64,000 bases of DNA from Allobosea sp. BK604 (GTDB lineage: Bacteria > Pseudomonadota > Alphaproteobacteria > Rhizobiales > Beijerinckiaceae). Where the stretch lies: positions 124,001 through 188,000 of the forward strand of contig NZ_SLZF01000013.1 of assembly GCF_004341515.1 (NCBI RefSeq). The letters are read 5' to 3'. Positions 44,924-53,692 of this stretch are shown here, in pieces; position 1 is the stretch's first letter; each line of letters starts with the position of its first letter. The translations under genes were made by a program, and so were the position numbers. Below the pieces are notes generated by a model, which saw nothing but the letters and a program-made list of their open reading frames with translations, did not search any database and had not been told where the DNA came from.

Positions 44924-46303
44924 ATGGCTCGTGACGTGTCCGATTCGACCCCGGTCGCCTGCAAGTCCGAGCTGATCGGCTGGATCGCGCAGGGCGAGAA
45001 GCCGCGCTCCGCCTTCCGCCTCGGCACCGAGCACGAGAAATTCCCGTTCTACCGCGGCGACCTCGCCCCGGTGCCCTATGAGGGCCGCGGCGAGGCGGGC
45101 GGCATCCGCCATATCCTCGAAGGCATGCAGGCGCGGCTCGGCTGGGATCCGATCATGGATGACGGCCACATCATCGGCCTTGCCGGCCCCGATGGCGGCG
45201 GCGCGATCTCGCTCGAGCCCGGCGGGCAGTTCGAGCTCTCCGGCGCGCCTGTCGAAAACCTGCACGAGACGGCGGCCGAGCTCGCGCAGCATCTGGCTGA
45301 TGTGAAATCGGTCGCCGAGCCGCATGGCATCGGTTTCGCGCTGCTCGGCCATTCGCCGCTGTGGACGCGGGCGCAGACGCCGATGATGCCGAAAGGCCGC
45401 TACAAGATCATGGCGAACTACATGCCGAAGGTCGGCACGCGCGGCCTCGACATGATGTTCCGCACCTGCACCGTGCAGGTGAATCTCGATTTCGGCGACG
45501 AGGCCGACATGGTGAAGAAGCTGAGGGTCTCGCTCGCCCTGCAGCCGGTCGCGACCGCGCTCTTTGCCGCCTCGCCTTTCACCGAGGGCAAGCTCAACGG
45601 CTTCCAGTCGATGCGCTCGGAAATCTGGCGCGATACCGACAAGGCGCGCTCCGGCATGCTCGCCTTCGCCTTCGACGAGGGCATGTCCTACGAGGCCTAT
45701 GTCGACTGGGCCCTCGACGTGCCGATGTATTTCGTCAAGCGCGGCCCGGTCTATCACGATGTCGCCGGCGCCTCGTTCCGCGATCTGCTGGCCGGCAAGC
45801 TGCCGCAACTGCCCGGCGAGCGGGCGACCATGTCCGACTGGGCCAACCATCTCTCGACCATGTTCCCGGAGGTCAGGCTGAAGCGCTTCCTCGAGATGCG
45901 CGGTGCCGATGCCGGCCCGGAGCCGATGCTGAATGCCTTGCCGGCCTTCTGGGTCGGGCTGCTCTATGACCAGACCTCGCTCGATGCGGCCTGGGACCTG
46001 GTCAAGGGCTGGAGCAACGACGAGCGGCAGGGTCTGCGCGATACCGTGCCGAAGCTCGGCCTGGAGGCGGGCATTGCCGGCCGCCCGCTTGTGGAGGTCG
46101 CCCGCGAGGTGCTCGAATTGTCGCGCGCCGGCCTGGCGCGCCGCGCCCGCCGCAACGCCGCAGGGCAGGACGAGACGGCCTATCTCGACCCGGTCATGGC
46201 CATCGCCGAGCGCGGCCGCAGCCTTGCGCAAGACCTCGCCGGGCGCTTCCAGAACAGCTGGGGCGAGCGGATCGAGCCCGTTTTCGAGGAGCTCGCGATC
46301 TAG
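44924..46303 (+). CDS. gshA: Glutamate--cysteine ligase, plant/alphaproteobacterial type
   Basis: 459 residues. First step of glutathione synthesis. FRLGTEHEKFPF, ISLEPGGQFELSG and MMFRTCTVQVNLDFG are the conserved active-site strands of the class that includes the plant enzymes. Start chosen at ATG 44924. Preceded by 190 bp after the GCS2-type gene, so it may have its own promoter. Its TAG stop is exactly the first TAG of repeat A4. Confidence 0.94.
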   Translation: MARDVSDSTPVACKSELIGWIAQGEKPRSAFRLGTEHEKFPFYRGDLAPVPYEGRGEAGGIRHILEGMQARLGWDPIMDDGHIIGLAGPDGGGAISLEPGGQFELSGAPVENLHETAAELAQHLADVKSVAEPHGIGFALLGHSPLWTRAQTPMMPKGRYKIMANYMPKVGTRGLDMMFRTCTVQVNLDFGDEADMVKKLRVSLALQPVATALFAASPFTEGKLNGFQSMRSEIWRDTDKARSGMLAFAFDEGMSYEAYVDWALDVPMYFVKRGPVYHDVAGASFRDLLAGKLPQLPGERATMSDWANHLSTMFPEVRLKRFLEMRGADAGPEPMLNALPAFWVGLLYDQTSLDAAWDLVKGWSNDERQGLRDTVPKLGLEAGIAGRPLVEVAREVLELSRAGLARRARRNAAGQDETAYLDPVMAIAERGRSLAQDLAGRFQNSWGERIEPVFEELAI

Positions 46304-46405
46304 AGCATTTCCGCGTTTCTCCGAATCGCGAAAATTCTCTATCTATTTGTTTTGACGCATTTTCTTCACGCGAACCGGTGTCCACTTCGCTCGAAAATGC
46401 TCTAG
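46300..46405 (+). repeat. Family A interspersed repeat, copy A4
   Basis: 106 bp, the best-preserved copy: CTAGAGCATTT...AAATGCTCTAG with the central TCTATCTATTTGTTTTGACG. Its first CTAG supplies the gshA stop codon. Confidence 0.93.
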
Positions 46406-46494
46406 CTTCTCGGGCAACCCGCAAAGCGCGAGTTGCAGCGATTTGCCGCCGCCACATTAACGGTTTGGCCGAATTTATCGGCTAGATCGCGGTT

Positions 46495-46674
46495 ATGAAC
46501 CGGATCAAGGCCTTCATTCAAGATGCTGCCACTGACCAGGGTGGGGCGACGGTGATCGAGTACGGCCTGGTCGCGGGCCTGATTTCGATCACGATCATTG
46601 TTTGGGCCACTCAGATCGGCCAGTCCGTGCTCGGCTTTTTCGAGGCGGTCAGCAAAGGCTTCCCCGCCTCGTGA
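46495..46674 (+). CDS. Flp/Fap-type pilin
   Basis: 59 residues: MNRIKAFIQDAATDQ, then GGATVIEYGLVAGLISITII. This is a Flp prepilin: a short basic leader, the processing site after Gly17 or Gly16 ahead of the E-Y pair, and one hydrophobic helix. Normally polymerised by a Tad secretion system, but no cpa/tad gene is in this window, so it is an orphan copy. It sits between repeat A4 and the convergent LysR gene (stops 3 bp apart). Confidence 0.85.
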   Translation: MNRIKAFIQDAATDQGGATVIEYGLVAGLISITIIVWATQIGQSVLGFFEAVSKGFPAS

Positions 46675-46677
46675 TCG

Positions 46678-47559
46678 TCACTCCGCCGCGGCTTTGAAGC
46701 TCGCCAGGTTATCCAGGCTCTGGATGATGTGCTCGGCCAGCGCGTTCGAGAGCACCGAAGGGTCGAAGCGCGTGCGCAGCAGGCCGATCTTGCAGGATGG
46801 CAGCGTCGCATAGCCGTCGGCGGGGCCTAGAATGCGCATGCCGGGCCTGACCGCGCTTTCCGGAAGCACGGAGACAGCGAGCCCCGCGATCACCGCCGCG
46901 CCCACCGCCGTCGAGTTCCAGCTCGCATAGAGCACGCGGAAGCGCCTTCCCTTCTTCTCCAGCGCCTCTACCGCAGCCTGGCGCCAGTTGCATGTCGGCC
47001 GTCCCAGCGCCAGCGGCAGCGGGTCCTCCTCATGCACGCTGTGGCGCGCCGAGGTCACCCAGAGCAGCGGCTCGATGCGGATGATCTCGCCCTGGCCGCG
47101 ATTCTCGACATGGGTGATGATCGCCAGGTCGATATCGCCGGTGGCGATGCGTTCGGCCAGCATCGGTGTCGGCTCGCACACCACCGTGACCTCTGCCCGC
47201 GGGTTGGAATGCGCGAACCGGGCCAGGATCTCCGGCAGGTAGCGATCGGCATAGTCGTCGGGCACCCCGAGGCGGATGCGTCCCTTGAGATCGGCGTCGG
47301 TGAAGCTCGCGACGCATTCGAGGTTGAGCCGCACGATGCGCCGCGCGTAGTCGAGCAGGCGCTCGCCATCCTCGGTCAGCTTGGCATGGCGCCCATCGCG
47401 GCCGAAGAGCGGCCGTCCGACGCGCTCCTCCAGCCGTTTCATCTGCATCGAGACCGCCGATTGCGTCTTGAAAACGATCTCTGCGGCACGGGTGAAAGAG
47501 CCGGTATCGGCGATGGCGACGAAGGTTTTGAGCTGATCCGCATCCAGCACATGCGCCAT
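46678..47559 (-). CDS. LysR-family transcriptional regulator
   Basis: 293 residues. The N-terminal helix-turn-helix is FVAIADTGSFTRAAEIVFKT then SAVSMQMKRLEERVG; a periplasmic-binding-like effector domain fills residues 90-285. Divergent from a DUF1127 gene with a candidate dyad between them, the usual arrangement for LysR autoregulation and activation of the neighbour. The inducer is unknown. Confidence 0.93.
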   Translation of the reverse strand: MAHVLDADQLKTFVAIADTGSFTRAAEIVFKTQSAVSMQMKRLEERVGRPLFGRDGRHAKLTEDGERLLDYARRIVRLNLECVASFTDADLKGRIRLGVPDDYADRYLPEILARFAHSNPRAEVTVVCEPTPMLAERIATGDIDLAIITHVENRGQGEIIRIEPLLWVTSARHSVHEEDPLPLALGRPTCNWRQAAVEALEKKGRRFRVLYASWNSTAVGAAVIAGLAVSVLPESAVRPGMRILGPADGYATLPSCKIGLLRTRFDPSVLSNALAEHIIQSLDNLASFKAAAE

Positions 47560-47603
47560 GGACCCCTCCCGGATTGTTCATCAATATCCGTGTTGTGAAG
47601 CAT

Positions 47604-47626
47604 CATAACCATTCGTTTGGTTTATG
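47604..47626. promoter_or_regulatory. Candidate LysR binding site
   Basis: Imperfect inverted repeat CATAACC - 8 nt - GGTTTATG in the 167-bp gap between the divergent lysR and DUF1127 genes. Fits the dyad spacing of LysR recognition sites; inferred only. Confidence 0.45.
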
Positions 47627-47726
47627 GCCAGCGCAAAGCTAAGGTCTCTGCAGTTTCCGGTTCGTGTCATCGGCGCGTCCAGCCGGTCCGGAAAGCTCCC
47701 GCAGCAAAAAACCCAAGGAGGTCAAC

Positions 47727-48095
47727 ATGCTGACCCTGACTTTCGCCCGGAAGCCGCTCTCGTTCGTCGCTGTCACCACCACGCGTGTCGCCGTTCGTGG
47801 CTTCGTCGGCGTGCGAGCCTTGGCGCGGGCCCTGATTCATCGCCGCGAGATCCTGCGGCTCACCGAGCTCGACGAGCGCGGCCTCAAGGATATCGGTCTG
47901 GTGCGCTCGGATATCGATGGCGCGCTCTCGACGTCCTGGCTCAACGATCCCTCGGCCATCCTGGCCGCGCGTTCCAGCGCCCAGAACAACGTCGCCTCGG
48001 CCCGTCGAGAGAAAGGTCTTCGACAGGCCATGGTGAGCCGACCGGCCGGCCGCCCGGCGGCCACTCCGAAATCCACGGTTGCGTGCAGCGCCTGA
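47727..48095 (+). CDS. DUF1127 (YjiS-like) protein
   Basis: 122 residues from the ATG at 47727, which has a perfect AAGGAGG seven bases ahead. The DUF1127 motif is HRREILRLTELDERGLKDIG followed by LVRSDI, residues about 38-63. The N-terminal third has a short hydrophobic stretch, and the C-terminal 50 residues are an extra basic tail not found in the ~50-residue core family. DUF1127 proteins are implicated in RNA-related and phosphate/stress phenotypes in rhizobia. Divergent from the LysR regulator and closed by a strong terminator. Confidence 0.87.
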   Translation: MLTLTFARKPLSFVAVTTTRVAVRGFVGVRALARALIHRREILRLTELDERGLKDIGLVRSDIDGALSTSWLNDPSAILAARSSAQNNVASARREKGLRQAMVSRPAGRPAATPKSTVACSA

Positions 48096-48120
48096 CCCCT
48101 TGGCGCAGCACGTTCCTCGC

Positions 48121-48151
48121 GGGCGGGAGCCAAGTGCTTCCGCCCGTTTTT
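48121..48151 (+). terminator. Rho-independent terminator of the DUF1127 gene
   Basis: GGGCGGGAGC-CAAGT-GCTTCCGCCC (10-bp stem with one G-T pair) followed by GTTTTT. It lies 25 bp after the stop codon; the best intrinsic terminator in the window. Confidence 0.85.
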
Positions 48152-48190
48152 ATTTGTGCTCCCGTTTTTATGTGCAGTTGTTGCGCCTGA

Positions 48191-49177
48191 TTAGCGCCGC
48201 CCGCCGCCGAGCATGGCGTCGAGGATCGATTTCAGCGCGTCCTGGTGGCCTTCCTGGACCTGCCTGCCGTGCTCGAACATCTGGTTGAGCGCATCGAGGC
48301 CGATCGAGCCGGGCGTGCCCGGAGCGGAGGAGGGCGCCGGCTGATCCGCCACGTCCTCTTCGGGCTCGGGCTCGGGAGCGCGGCCCTGAGGGCGGCCACG
48401 CGGTTGCGCCGGTTCATCCTGAGCGGCGGCCTGGCCCGCCGCGCCGCCGAACAACCCGCCAAGGATCTGACCGAGCACATCGCCCATCGGATTGGCGCCG
48501 GCGCCCATACCGCCGGGCATCTGGCCGCCGGGCATCTGTCCGCCCGGCATCTGTCCGCCGAACGGCCCGCCCTGCGGCTGCTGGCCGGCGCCCGCTCCTG
48601 CGGCCTGACCGCCGAACAGGCCGCCGAGGACCTGGCCGAGCACATCGCCCATCGGATTGGCGGAAGGCTGCGCCTGCGGCTGCGGCGCCGGCTGCTGCCC
48701 CGGCACCTTGCCCTGCATCATCTCGGCGAACTGGCCGAGAATGCCGCCGAGCCCGCTATTGCCAGTCGATTTGAACAGGCCGCCCATCACCATGGCGGCG
48801 ATCACCGGCAGCATCTGCTTGAGCACGGCCTGGCCGACGCCGCTGGTCGCGGCCGCCTGCGCCACCACGGCGTTGCTGACCTCCTTCGAGCCAAAGAGCT
48901 GGGCGAGCACGTTGTTGCCCATCATCTGCGCATTGTCGGGAATGCCGTCGCCATCGGCGTCGTAGAGCCGGCCGTAGGGCGAGGCCGTCATCATCTGGGC
49001 GAGATTGCCGAAGGCGTAGGGATCTTGCGTCTGGCGTTGCAGCCCCATCGAGAAGGCCGGCAGCAGGGCGTCGAGCGCGTTCTGCGTCTGCTGCTGGCTG
49101 AGCCCGTATTGCCGGGCGAGGTTCTGCATGGCCTGGCCGTTCTGGGCCGATTGCATCATGTCGAACAGGTTCATCAT
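48191..49177 (-). CDS. DUF937 domain protein
   Basis: 328 residues. The N-terminal ~170 residues are the DUF937 helical domain (LARQYGLSQQQTQNALDALLPAF). It contains DADGDGIPDN, which looks like a calcium-binding DxDxDG loop. The second half has two copies of ANPMGDVLGQ(V/I)LGGLFGG separated by a Gly/Gln-rich linker with three GQMPG units, then an acidic Pro-rich part and a conserved C-terminal helix (ALNQMFEHGRQVQEG). Function unknown; no signal peptide. Confidence 0.85.
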   Translation of the reverse strand: MMNLFDMMQSAQNGQAMQNLARQYGLSQQQTQNALDALLPAFSMGLQRQTQDPYAFGNLAQMMTASPYGRLYDADGDGIPDNAQMMGNNVLAQLFGSKEVSNAVVAQAAATSGVGQAVLKQMLPVIAAMVMGGLFKSTGNSGLGGILGQFAEMMQGKVPGQQPAPQPQAQPSANPMGDVLGQVLGGLFGGQAAGAGAGQQPQGGPFGGQMPGGQMPGGQMPGGMGAGANPMGDVLGQILGGLFGGAAGQAAAQDEPAQPRGRPQGRAPEPEPEEDVADQPAPSSAPGTPGSIGLDALNQMFEHGRQVQEGHQDALKSILDAMLGGGRR

Positions 49178-49273
49178 GGCGCGCCTCGATCTTCGCCGCA
49201 GGGATCGCCCTGCGTCCGGACGATAGCAGGGCGGGGCTCGCAGGCAAGCCGGCGCAGGCTCGCCTGAGAGGCC

Positions 49274-50662
49274 TCAGGCCGAGGCAGCCGAGGCACGGGC
49301 CGCAGCCGCTTGCGCCGTGGCACCGCGCTCCAGCTTGCCGATGCTGCGATAGGCCGTGACGAGGGCGGCAATTCCGAAAACGACCGCGCCGAGCGCCGCG
49401 CCGGCGAGCGCGCCTTTCGGTCCGGCATAGCTCGCGCCGAGCCAGGAGAGCGGCATGGTGCCGAGCGTGGCGCGGCCCCAGCTGAACACGGTCGAGAGGA
49501 CCGGCATGCCGAGATTGTTGAAGGCCGCGTTGGCGACGAAGAGCAGGCCGACGAAGAGCCACATCGGGCCCGAGATCAGGCAGAAGAAGCTCACGAGTTC
49601 GGCCGTGAGGCCGGTCGCTCCGAAGAGCGCGGTGATCGGGCCGCTCAGCAGCACAAGGGCAAGCCAGGCGAAGCCGACGCAGCCCATGACGAAGATCACG
49701 GAATCGCTCAGCGTGCGCCGCATCCGGTCGAAACGGCCTGCGCCCCAGTTCTGCCCGAGGATCGGGCCGACAGCGCCGGACAGGGCGAAGATCACGCCGA
49801 AGGCGACCGGCACGAGCCGGTCGATGATCGCCATCGCGGCGATGGCGGCATCACCGAAGCGCGCCATCACGCTGGCGAAGACGGCATTGGCGATCGGGGC
49901 CGAGAGATTGGTCAGGATCGCCGGCGCCGCGATCGCCAGCGTGCGCGGCGTATCCGCGGCGATGGCGGCGCGCGTCGGCCGCGCGACGATGCCATGGATC
50001 TTGACCGCGCCATGGAAGCCGATCGCCGCGAAGATCACCCGCGATGCGACTGTGGCCCAGGCGGCGCCGTTGGGGCCGAGGCCGAGGCCAAAGATGAAGA
50101 GCGGGTCCAGCGCCGCGGTCGCCAGCCCGCCGCCCAAGGTCACGAACATGGCGCGCCGGGCATCGCCGACGGCACGCAGCACGCCGGAAAAGCCCATGCC
50201 GATCGCCATCAGCACGTTGGACGGCAACGCGATCCATAGGAAGGACAGGGCGACCGCGTAGGATTCGCCATGTGCCCCAAGCCGCGTGAGCAGCCAGGGC
50301 AGGCAGGGCAGGGTCAACGCCGAGAGCAGCAGCCCGGCCAGCGTCATCAGCGCCATGCTGGAGCCGGCGATGCGCCGAGCACCCTCGCGGTCGCCGGCCC
50401 CGAGCGCGCGCGAGGTCAGGGCCGCGACCGCGATCATCAGCCCGACATTGAACGAGATCATCAGGTAGAGGACGATGGTCGCATAGCCTACGCCGGCGGT
50501 GGCGCCCGGTCGTCCCAGCCAGGATACGTAGAGCAGCGACAGGAGATCGACGACGAAGATCGCCATCAGGCCGATCGAGCCTGTCGCCGTCATCACCGCG
50601 ACATGACGAAAGGTCGAGCCGCTGACGAAGACGGCCTCGTCGGGCTTGACCGTGCCGCTCAT
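49274..50662 (-). CDS. MATE family multidrug/drug:cation antiporter
   Basis: 462 residues with about twelve membrane helices in two pseudo-symmetric halves, each starting with GSIGLMAIFVVDLLSLLYV-like and APAILTNLSAPIANA-like segments typical of MATE/NorM proteins. Exports cationic compounds using a Na+ or H+ gradient. Its ATG overlaps the upstream antiporter's TGA (ATGA), so the two transporters are co-translated. Confidence 0.93.
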   Translation of the reverse strand: MSGTVKPDEAVFVSGSTFRHVAVMTATGSIGLMAIFVVDLLSLLYVSWLGRPGATAGVGYATIVLYLMISFNVGLMIAVAALTSRALGAGDREGARRIAGSSMALMTLAGLLLSALTLPCLPWLLTRLGAHGESYAVALSFLWIALPSNVLMAIGMGFSGVLRAVGDARRAMFVTLGGGLATAALDPLFIFGLGLGPNGAAWATVASRVIFAAIGFHGAVKIHGIVARPTRAAIAADTPRTLAIAAPAILTNLSAPIANAVFASVMARFGDAAIAAMAIIDRLVPVAFGVIFALSGAVGPILGQNWGAGRFDRMRRTLSDSVIFVMGCVGFAWLALVLLSGPITALFGATGLTAELVSFFCLISGPMWLFVGLLFVANAAFNNLGMPVLSTVFSWGRATLGTMPLSWLGASYAGPKGALAGAALGAVVFGIAALVTAYRSIGKLERGATAQAAAARASAASA

Positions 50663-52515
50663 CGCTCCGGTTCGCCGACGCCGCCGACGGCGACTTCCGC
50701 TCCGCCATCCTCGATGACCTCGCGCGTCTCCTGCGTCAGCGCCTTCGACTTCGCCTTGGGCTTGATCAGCGGCTCGGGCGTGACGCGCGGCACCTTGGTC
50801 AGGCTGGCGGCGATGCCTTCGGTGAACTGGATCTCCATGCGCTGGGCGTCGCGGTCGCGGACATGGTCGATCACCAGGCTGGCCTCGTCATAGGTCAGGC
50901 CGAGCCCCTCCAGGGTCACCCGGCCGAAGCCGAGGGCCGATTCGAAGGTCTCGCGCATCTGATAGTCGACATTGGCCTTCATCAGGTCGATGGCGTGGAT
51001 ACGGTCATAGGCGCGCACATGCAGCCTGACGGTCGGGAACTCGGCCTTGACCATCTCGACGATGCGCAGGGCCGCCTCGCGATTATCGATGCAGACACAG
51101 ATGATCTTGGCCTTGTCGGCGCCGGCGGCGCGCAGCACGTCGAGCCGCGTGCCGTCGCCGTAATAGATCTTGAAGCCGAACTTGGCGGCCGAACGGATGC
51201 GCTCGACATCGGAATCGATGATCGTGACGTCGACATGCTGGAGCAGCAGCGCCTGCGTCACCACCTGGCCGAAGCGGCCGAAGCCGACGACGATGACGGT
51301 GCCGCCCGCGCCGTCGAAATCCTCTTCCATCGTCTCGGCCTCGGAATGGCCGAGCAGCCAGATGTCGATCAGCTTGGCGAGGATCGGGCCGATCAGCATG
51401 GTCAGCGCCGCCAGCGAGGTCGCGATGGCGCTCTGCTGCGGGTTGAGCAGGCCGAGCGAGAGCGCCAGCGGCAGCAGCACGAAGGCGAATTCGCCGGCAG
51501 GCGAGAGCAGGGCGCCGGCCCGGATCGCCTCGGTCGTCGTCGAGCAGGAGGCGCGCAGGATCGCCGCCGCCACCGCGATCTTGAACAGCACGAGCAGCGG
51601 CGCGGCGAGCGCCAGCAGGAGCGCGTTGTCCATCACCAGCTTCAGGTCGAGCGACATGCCGACCGCCATGAAGAACAGCCCGAGCAGCACGCCGCGGAAG
51701 GGCTCGATATCGGCCTCGAGCTCGTGCCTGAAATGCGAATCGGCGAGCAGCACGCCGGCGAGGAAGGCGCCCATCGCCATCGAGAGCCCGACATGCTCCA
51801 TCAGGAGCGCCGCGCCGAGCACGATCAGCAGGGCGGCCGCCGTCATCACCTCCTTGGCGCCGGCCTTGGCCAGGATGCGGAAGAACGGGTTCAGCACATA
51901 GCGGCCGGCGAGCACGATGATGGCGACGGCGAGCAGCGCGAAGCCAAGGCCGAGCAACGCCTGGCCCGAGCCGTTATTCTCCGCCCCGGTCGTCGCCAGC
52001 AGCGGCAGCACGGCGAGGGCGGGCGCGATCGAAATGTCCTGGAACAGCAGGATCGAGAAGGTGCGCCTGCCATAGGTCTCGCCGCCATCGCCGCGCTCTT
52101 CCAGGAGCTGCAGCGCGATCGAGGTGGCCGAAAGCGCCAGCGCCAGGCCGACGGCAAAGGAGCCGCCGGCAGAGAGGCCGAACCACCACGCGACGAGGCC
52201 GATCACGCCCGTGCTCAACGCCATCTGGGCGAGGCCGGCGCCGAGAATGTCCTTGCGCATCGAATAGAGCCGCGACGGCTGCAATTCGAGCCCGACCAGG
52301 AAGAGCAGCAGCACGACGCCGATCTCGGCCGTGCCGCGGATCGCGTCGGGATCCTTGACCACCGCCAGCACCGAGGGGCCGATCACGATGCCGGCGGCGA
52401 GATAGCCGAGCACCGCCGACTGTCCGAGGCGACGGAACAGCGGCACGGCGGTCACGGCGCCGGCACAGAACGTCAGGATCGCGGGCAGGTAGCTCGTGTG
52501 GGAAACATCGGCCAT
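50659..52515 (-). CDS. CPA2 family cation:proton antiporter, KefB/KefC type
   Basis: 618 residues: about twelve membrane helices (1-385) with the transport motif LFQDISIAPALA, then an RCK/TrkA-N domain beginning VIVVGFGRFGQV near residue 409, which binds NAD(H) or related nucleotides. Kef systems release K+ in response to electrophiles and are gated by glutathione adducts; gshA lies nearby in the window but not in this operon. The C-terminal 40 residues are a charged tail. First gene of the pair with the MATE transporter. Confidence 0.93.
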   Translation of the reverse strand: MADVSHTSYLPAILTFCAGAVTAVPLFRRLGQSAVLGYLAAGIVIGPSVLAVVKDPDAIRGTAEIGVVLLLFLVGLELQPSRLYSMRKDILGAGLAQMALSTGVIGLVAWWFGLSAGGSFAVGLALALSATSIALQLLEERGDGGETYGRRTFSILLFQDISIAPALAVLPLLATTGAENNGSGQALLGLGFALLAVAIIVLAGRYVLNPFFRILAKAGAKEVMTAAALLIVLGAALLMEHVGLSMAMGAFLAGVLLADSHFRHELEADIEPFRGVLLGLFFMAVGMSLDLKLVMDNALLLALAAPLLVLFKIAVAAAILRASCSTTTEAIRAGALLSPAGEFAFVLLPLALSLGLLNPQQSAIATSLAALTMLIGPILAKLIDIWLLGHSEAETMEEDFDGAGGTVIVVGFGRFGQVVTQALLLQHVDVTIIDSDVERIRSAAKFGFKIYYGDGTRLDVLRAAGADKAKIICVCIDNREAALRIVEMVKAEFPTVRLHVRAYDRIHAIDLMKANVDYQMRETFESALGFGRVTLEGLGLTYDEASLVIDHVRDRDAQRMEIQFTEGIAASLTKVPRVTPEPLIKPKAKSKALTQETREVIEDGGAEVAVGGVGEPER

Positions 52516-52714
52516 GAAGATCTCGGGTCAGGAGGCATTTGTAGCCGCAAGGCCGACAACCTACCCCATCTAGGGGCTGCCTATCGATCCTGCGAGTCTC
52601 GAGTGCAGATGCATGGTGCAGGCCATGCCTGCACCGGCGCGTCATTGCTGTTCCTTGACATCATCCGCATCTGACCGAAAGAAGACGCTGACCCTTTCGG
52701 AGCCGCACAGCCGC

Positions 52715-53686
52715 GTGACCAAGCCGCCGCTCGACATTCTGCTTTGCGCCCCGCGCGGCTTTTGCGCGGGCGTCGTGCGCGCCATCGACGCTGTCGAGAA
52801 GGCGCTGAGCCTTCATGGCGCGCCGGTCTATGTCCGGCACGAGATCGTGCATAACAAATACGTGGTCGAGTCGCTGAAGCGGAAGGGCGCGGTCTTCGTC
52901 GCCGAGCTCTCGGAAGTGCCCGACACCACCCGCCCGGTGATCTTCTCCGCCCATGGCGTGCCGAAATCCGTGCCGGCCGAGGCCGAGCATCGCGCGCTTT
53001 TCGCAATCGACGCCACCTGCCCGCTGGTCACCAAGGTCCATCGCGAGGCCGAGGTCCATCACAAGCGCGGCCGCCACATCCTGCTCGTCGGCCATGCCGG
53101 CCACCCCGAGGTGATCGGCACGATGGGGCAATTGCCTCAGGGCGCGATCACGCTGATCGAGACGCTCGACGATGTCGCGACGCTGGTGCCGCCCTCCGGC
53201 CTGCCGCTCGCCTATGTCACGCAGACGACCCTCTCCGTCGATGACACACGCGGCATCGTCGAGGCCCTGCAGGCGCGCTTCCCCGATCTGATCGCGCCGC
53301 ACAAGGAAGACATCTGCTACGCCACCACCAACCGCCAGGAGGCGGTCAAGCGCGTCGCGCCGCTGGTCGACGGCCTGCTCGTGGTCGGCTCGCCCAATTC
53401 CTCCAACTCGCAGCGCCTGCGCGAGGTGGCCGAGCGCGCCGGCTGCCCGCATGCCCGCCTCGTGCTGCGCACCGACGAGATCGACTGGTCGATCTTCGGC
53501 GATATCCGCAGGCTCGGCCTCACTGCCGGAGCCAGCGCGCCGGAGGTGCTGGTCGAGGAGATCATCGACGCCTTCGCCGAGCGCTACGAGGTCCGGGTCG
53601 AGACGGTCTCGACCGCCGACGAAAGCGTCTTCTTCCCCCTGCCGCGCGAGTTGCGCAGCGAGCCAGCGCCGACCGCGGCCGAGTGA
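52715..53686 (+). CDS. ispH: 4-hydroxy-3-methylbut-2-enyl diphosphate reductase
   Basis: 324 residues from the GTG at 52715; an upstream TTG at 52655 also fits the frame but the added residues are not conserved. The three iron-sulfur Cys are in RGFCAGV, DATCPLV and EDICYAT; His in RHEIVHN and VGHAGHPEV plus the SPNSSNS loop complete the active site. Last step of the non-mevalonate isoprenoid pathway. First gene of ispH-thrB-rnhA. Confidence 0.94.
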   Translation: MTKPPLDILLCAPRGFCAGVVRAIDAVEKALSLHGAPVYVRHEIVHNKYVVESLKRKGAVFVAELSEVPDTTRPVIFSAHGVPKSVPAEAEHRALFAIDATCPLVTKVHREAEVHHKRGRHILLVGHAGHPEVIGTMGQLPQGAITLIETLDDVATLVPPSGLPLAYVTQTTLSVDDTRGIVEALQARFPDLIAPHKEDICYATTNRQEAVKRVAPLVDGLLVVGSPNSSNSQRLREVAERAGCPHARLVLRTDEIDWSIFGDIRRLGLTAGASAPEVLVEEIIDAFAERYEVRVETVSTADESVFFPLPRELRSEPAPTAAE

Positions 53687-53692
53687 GCGAAT

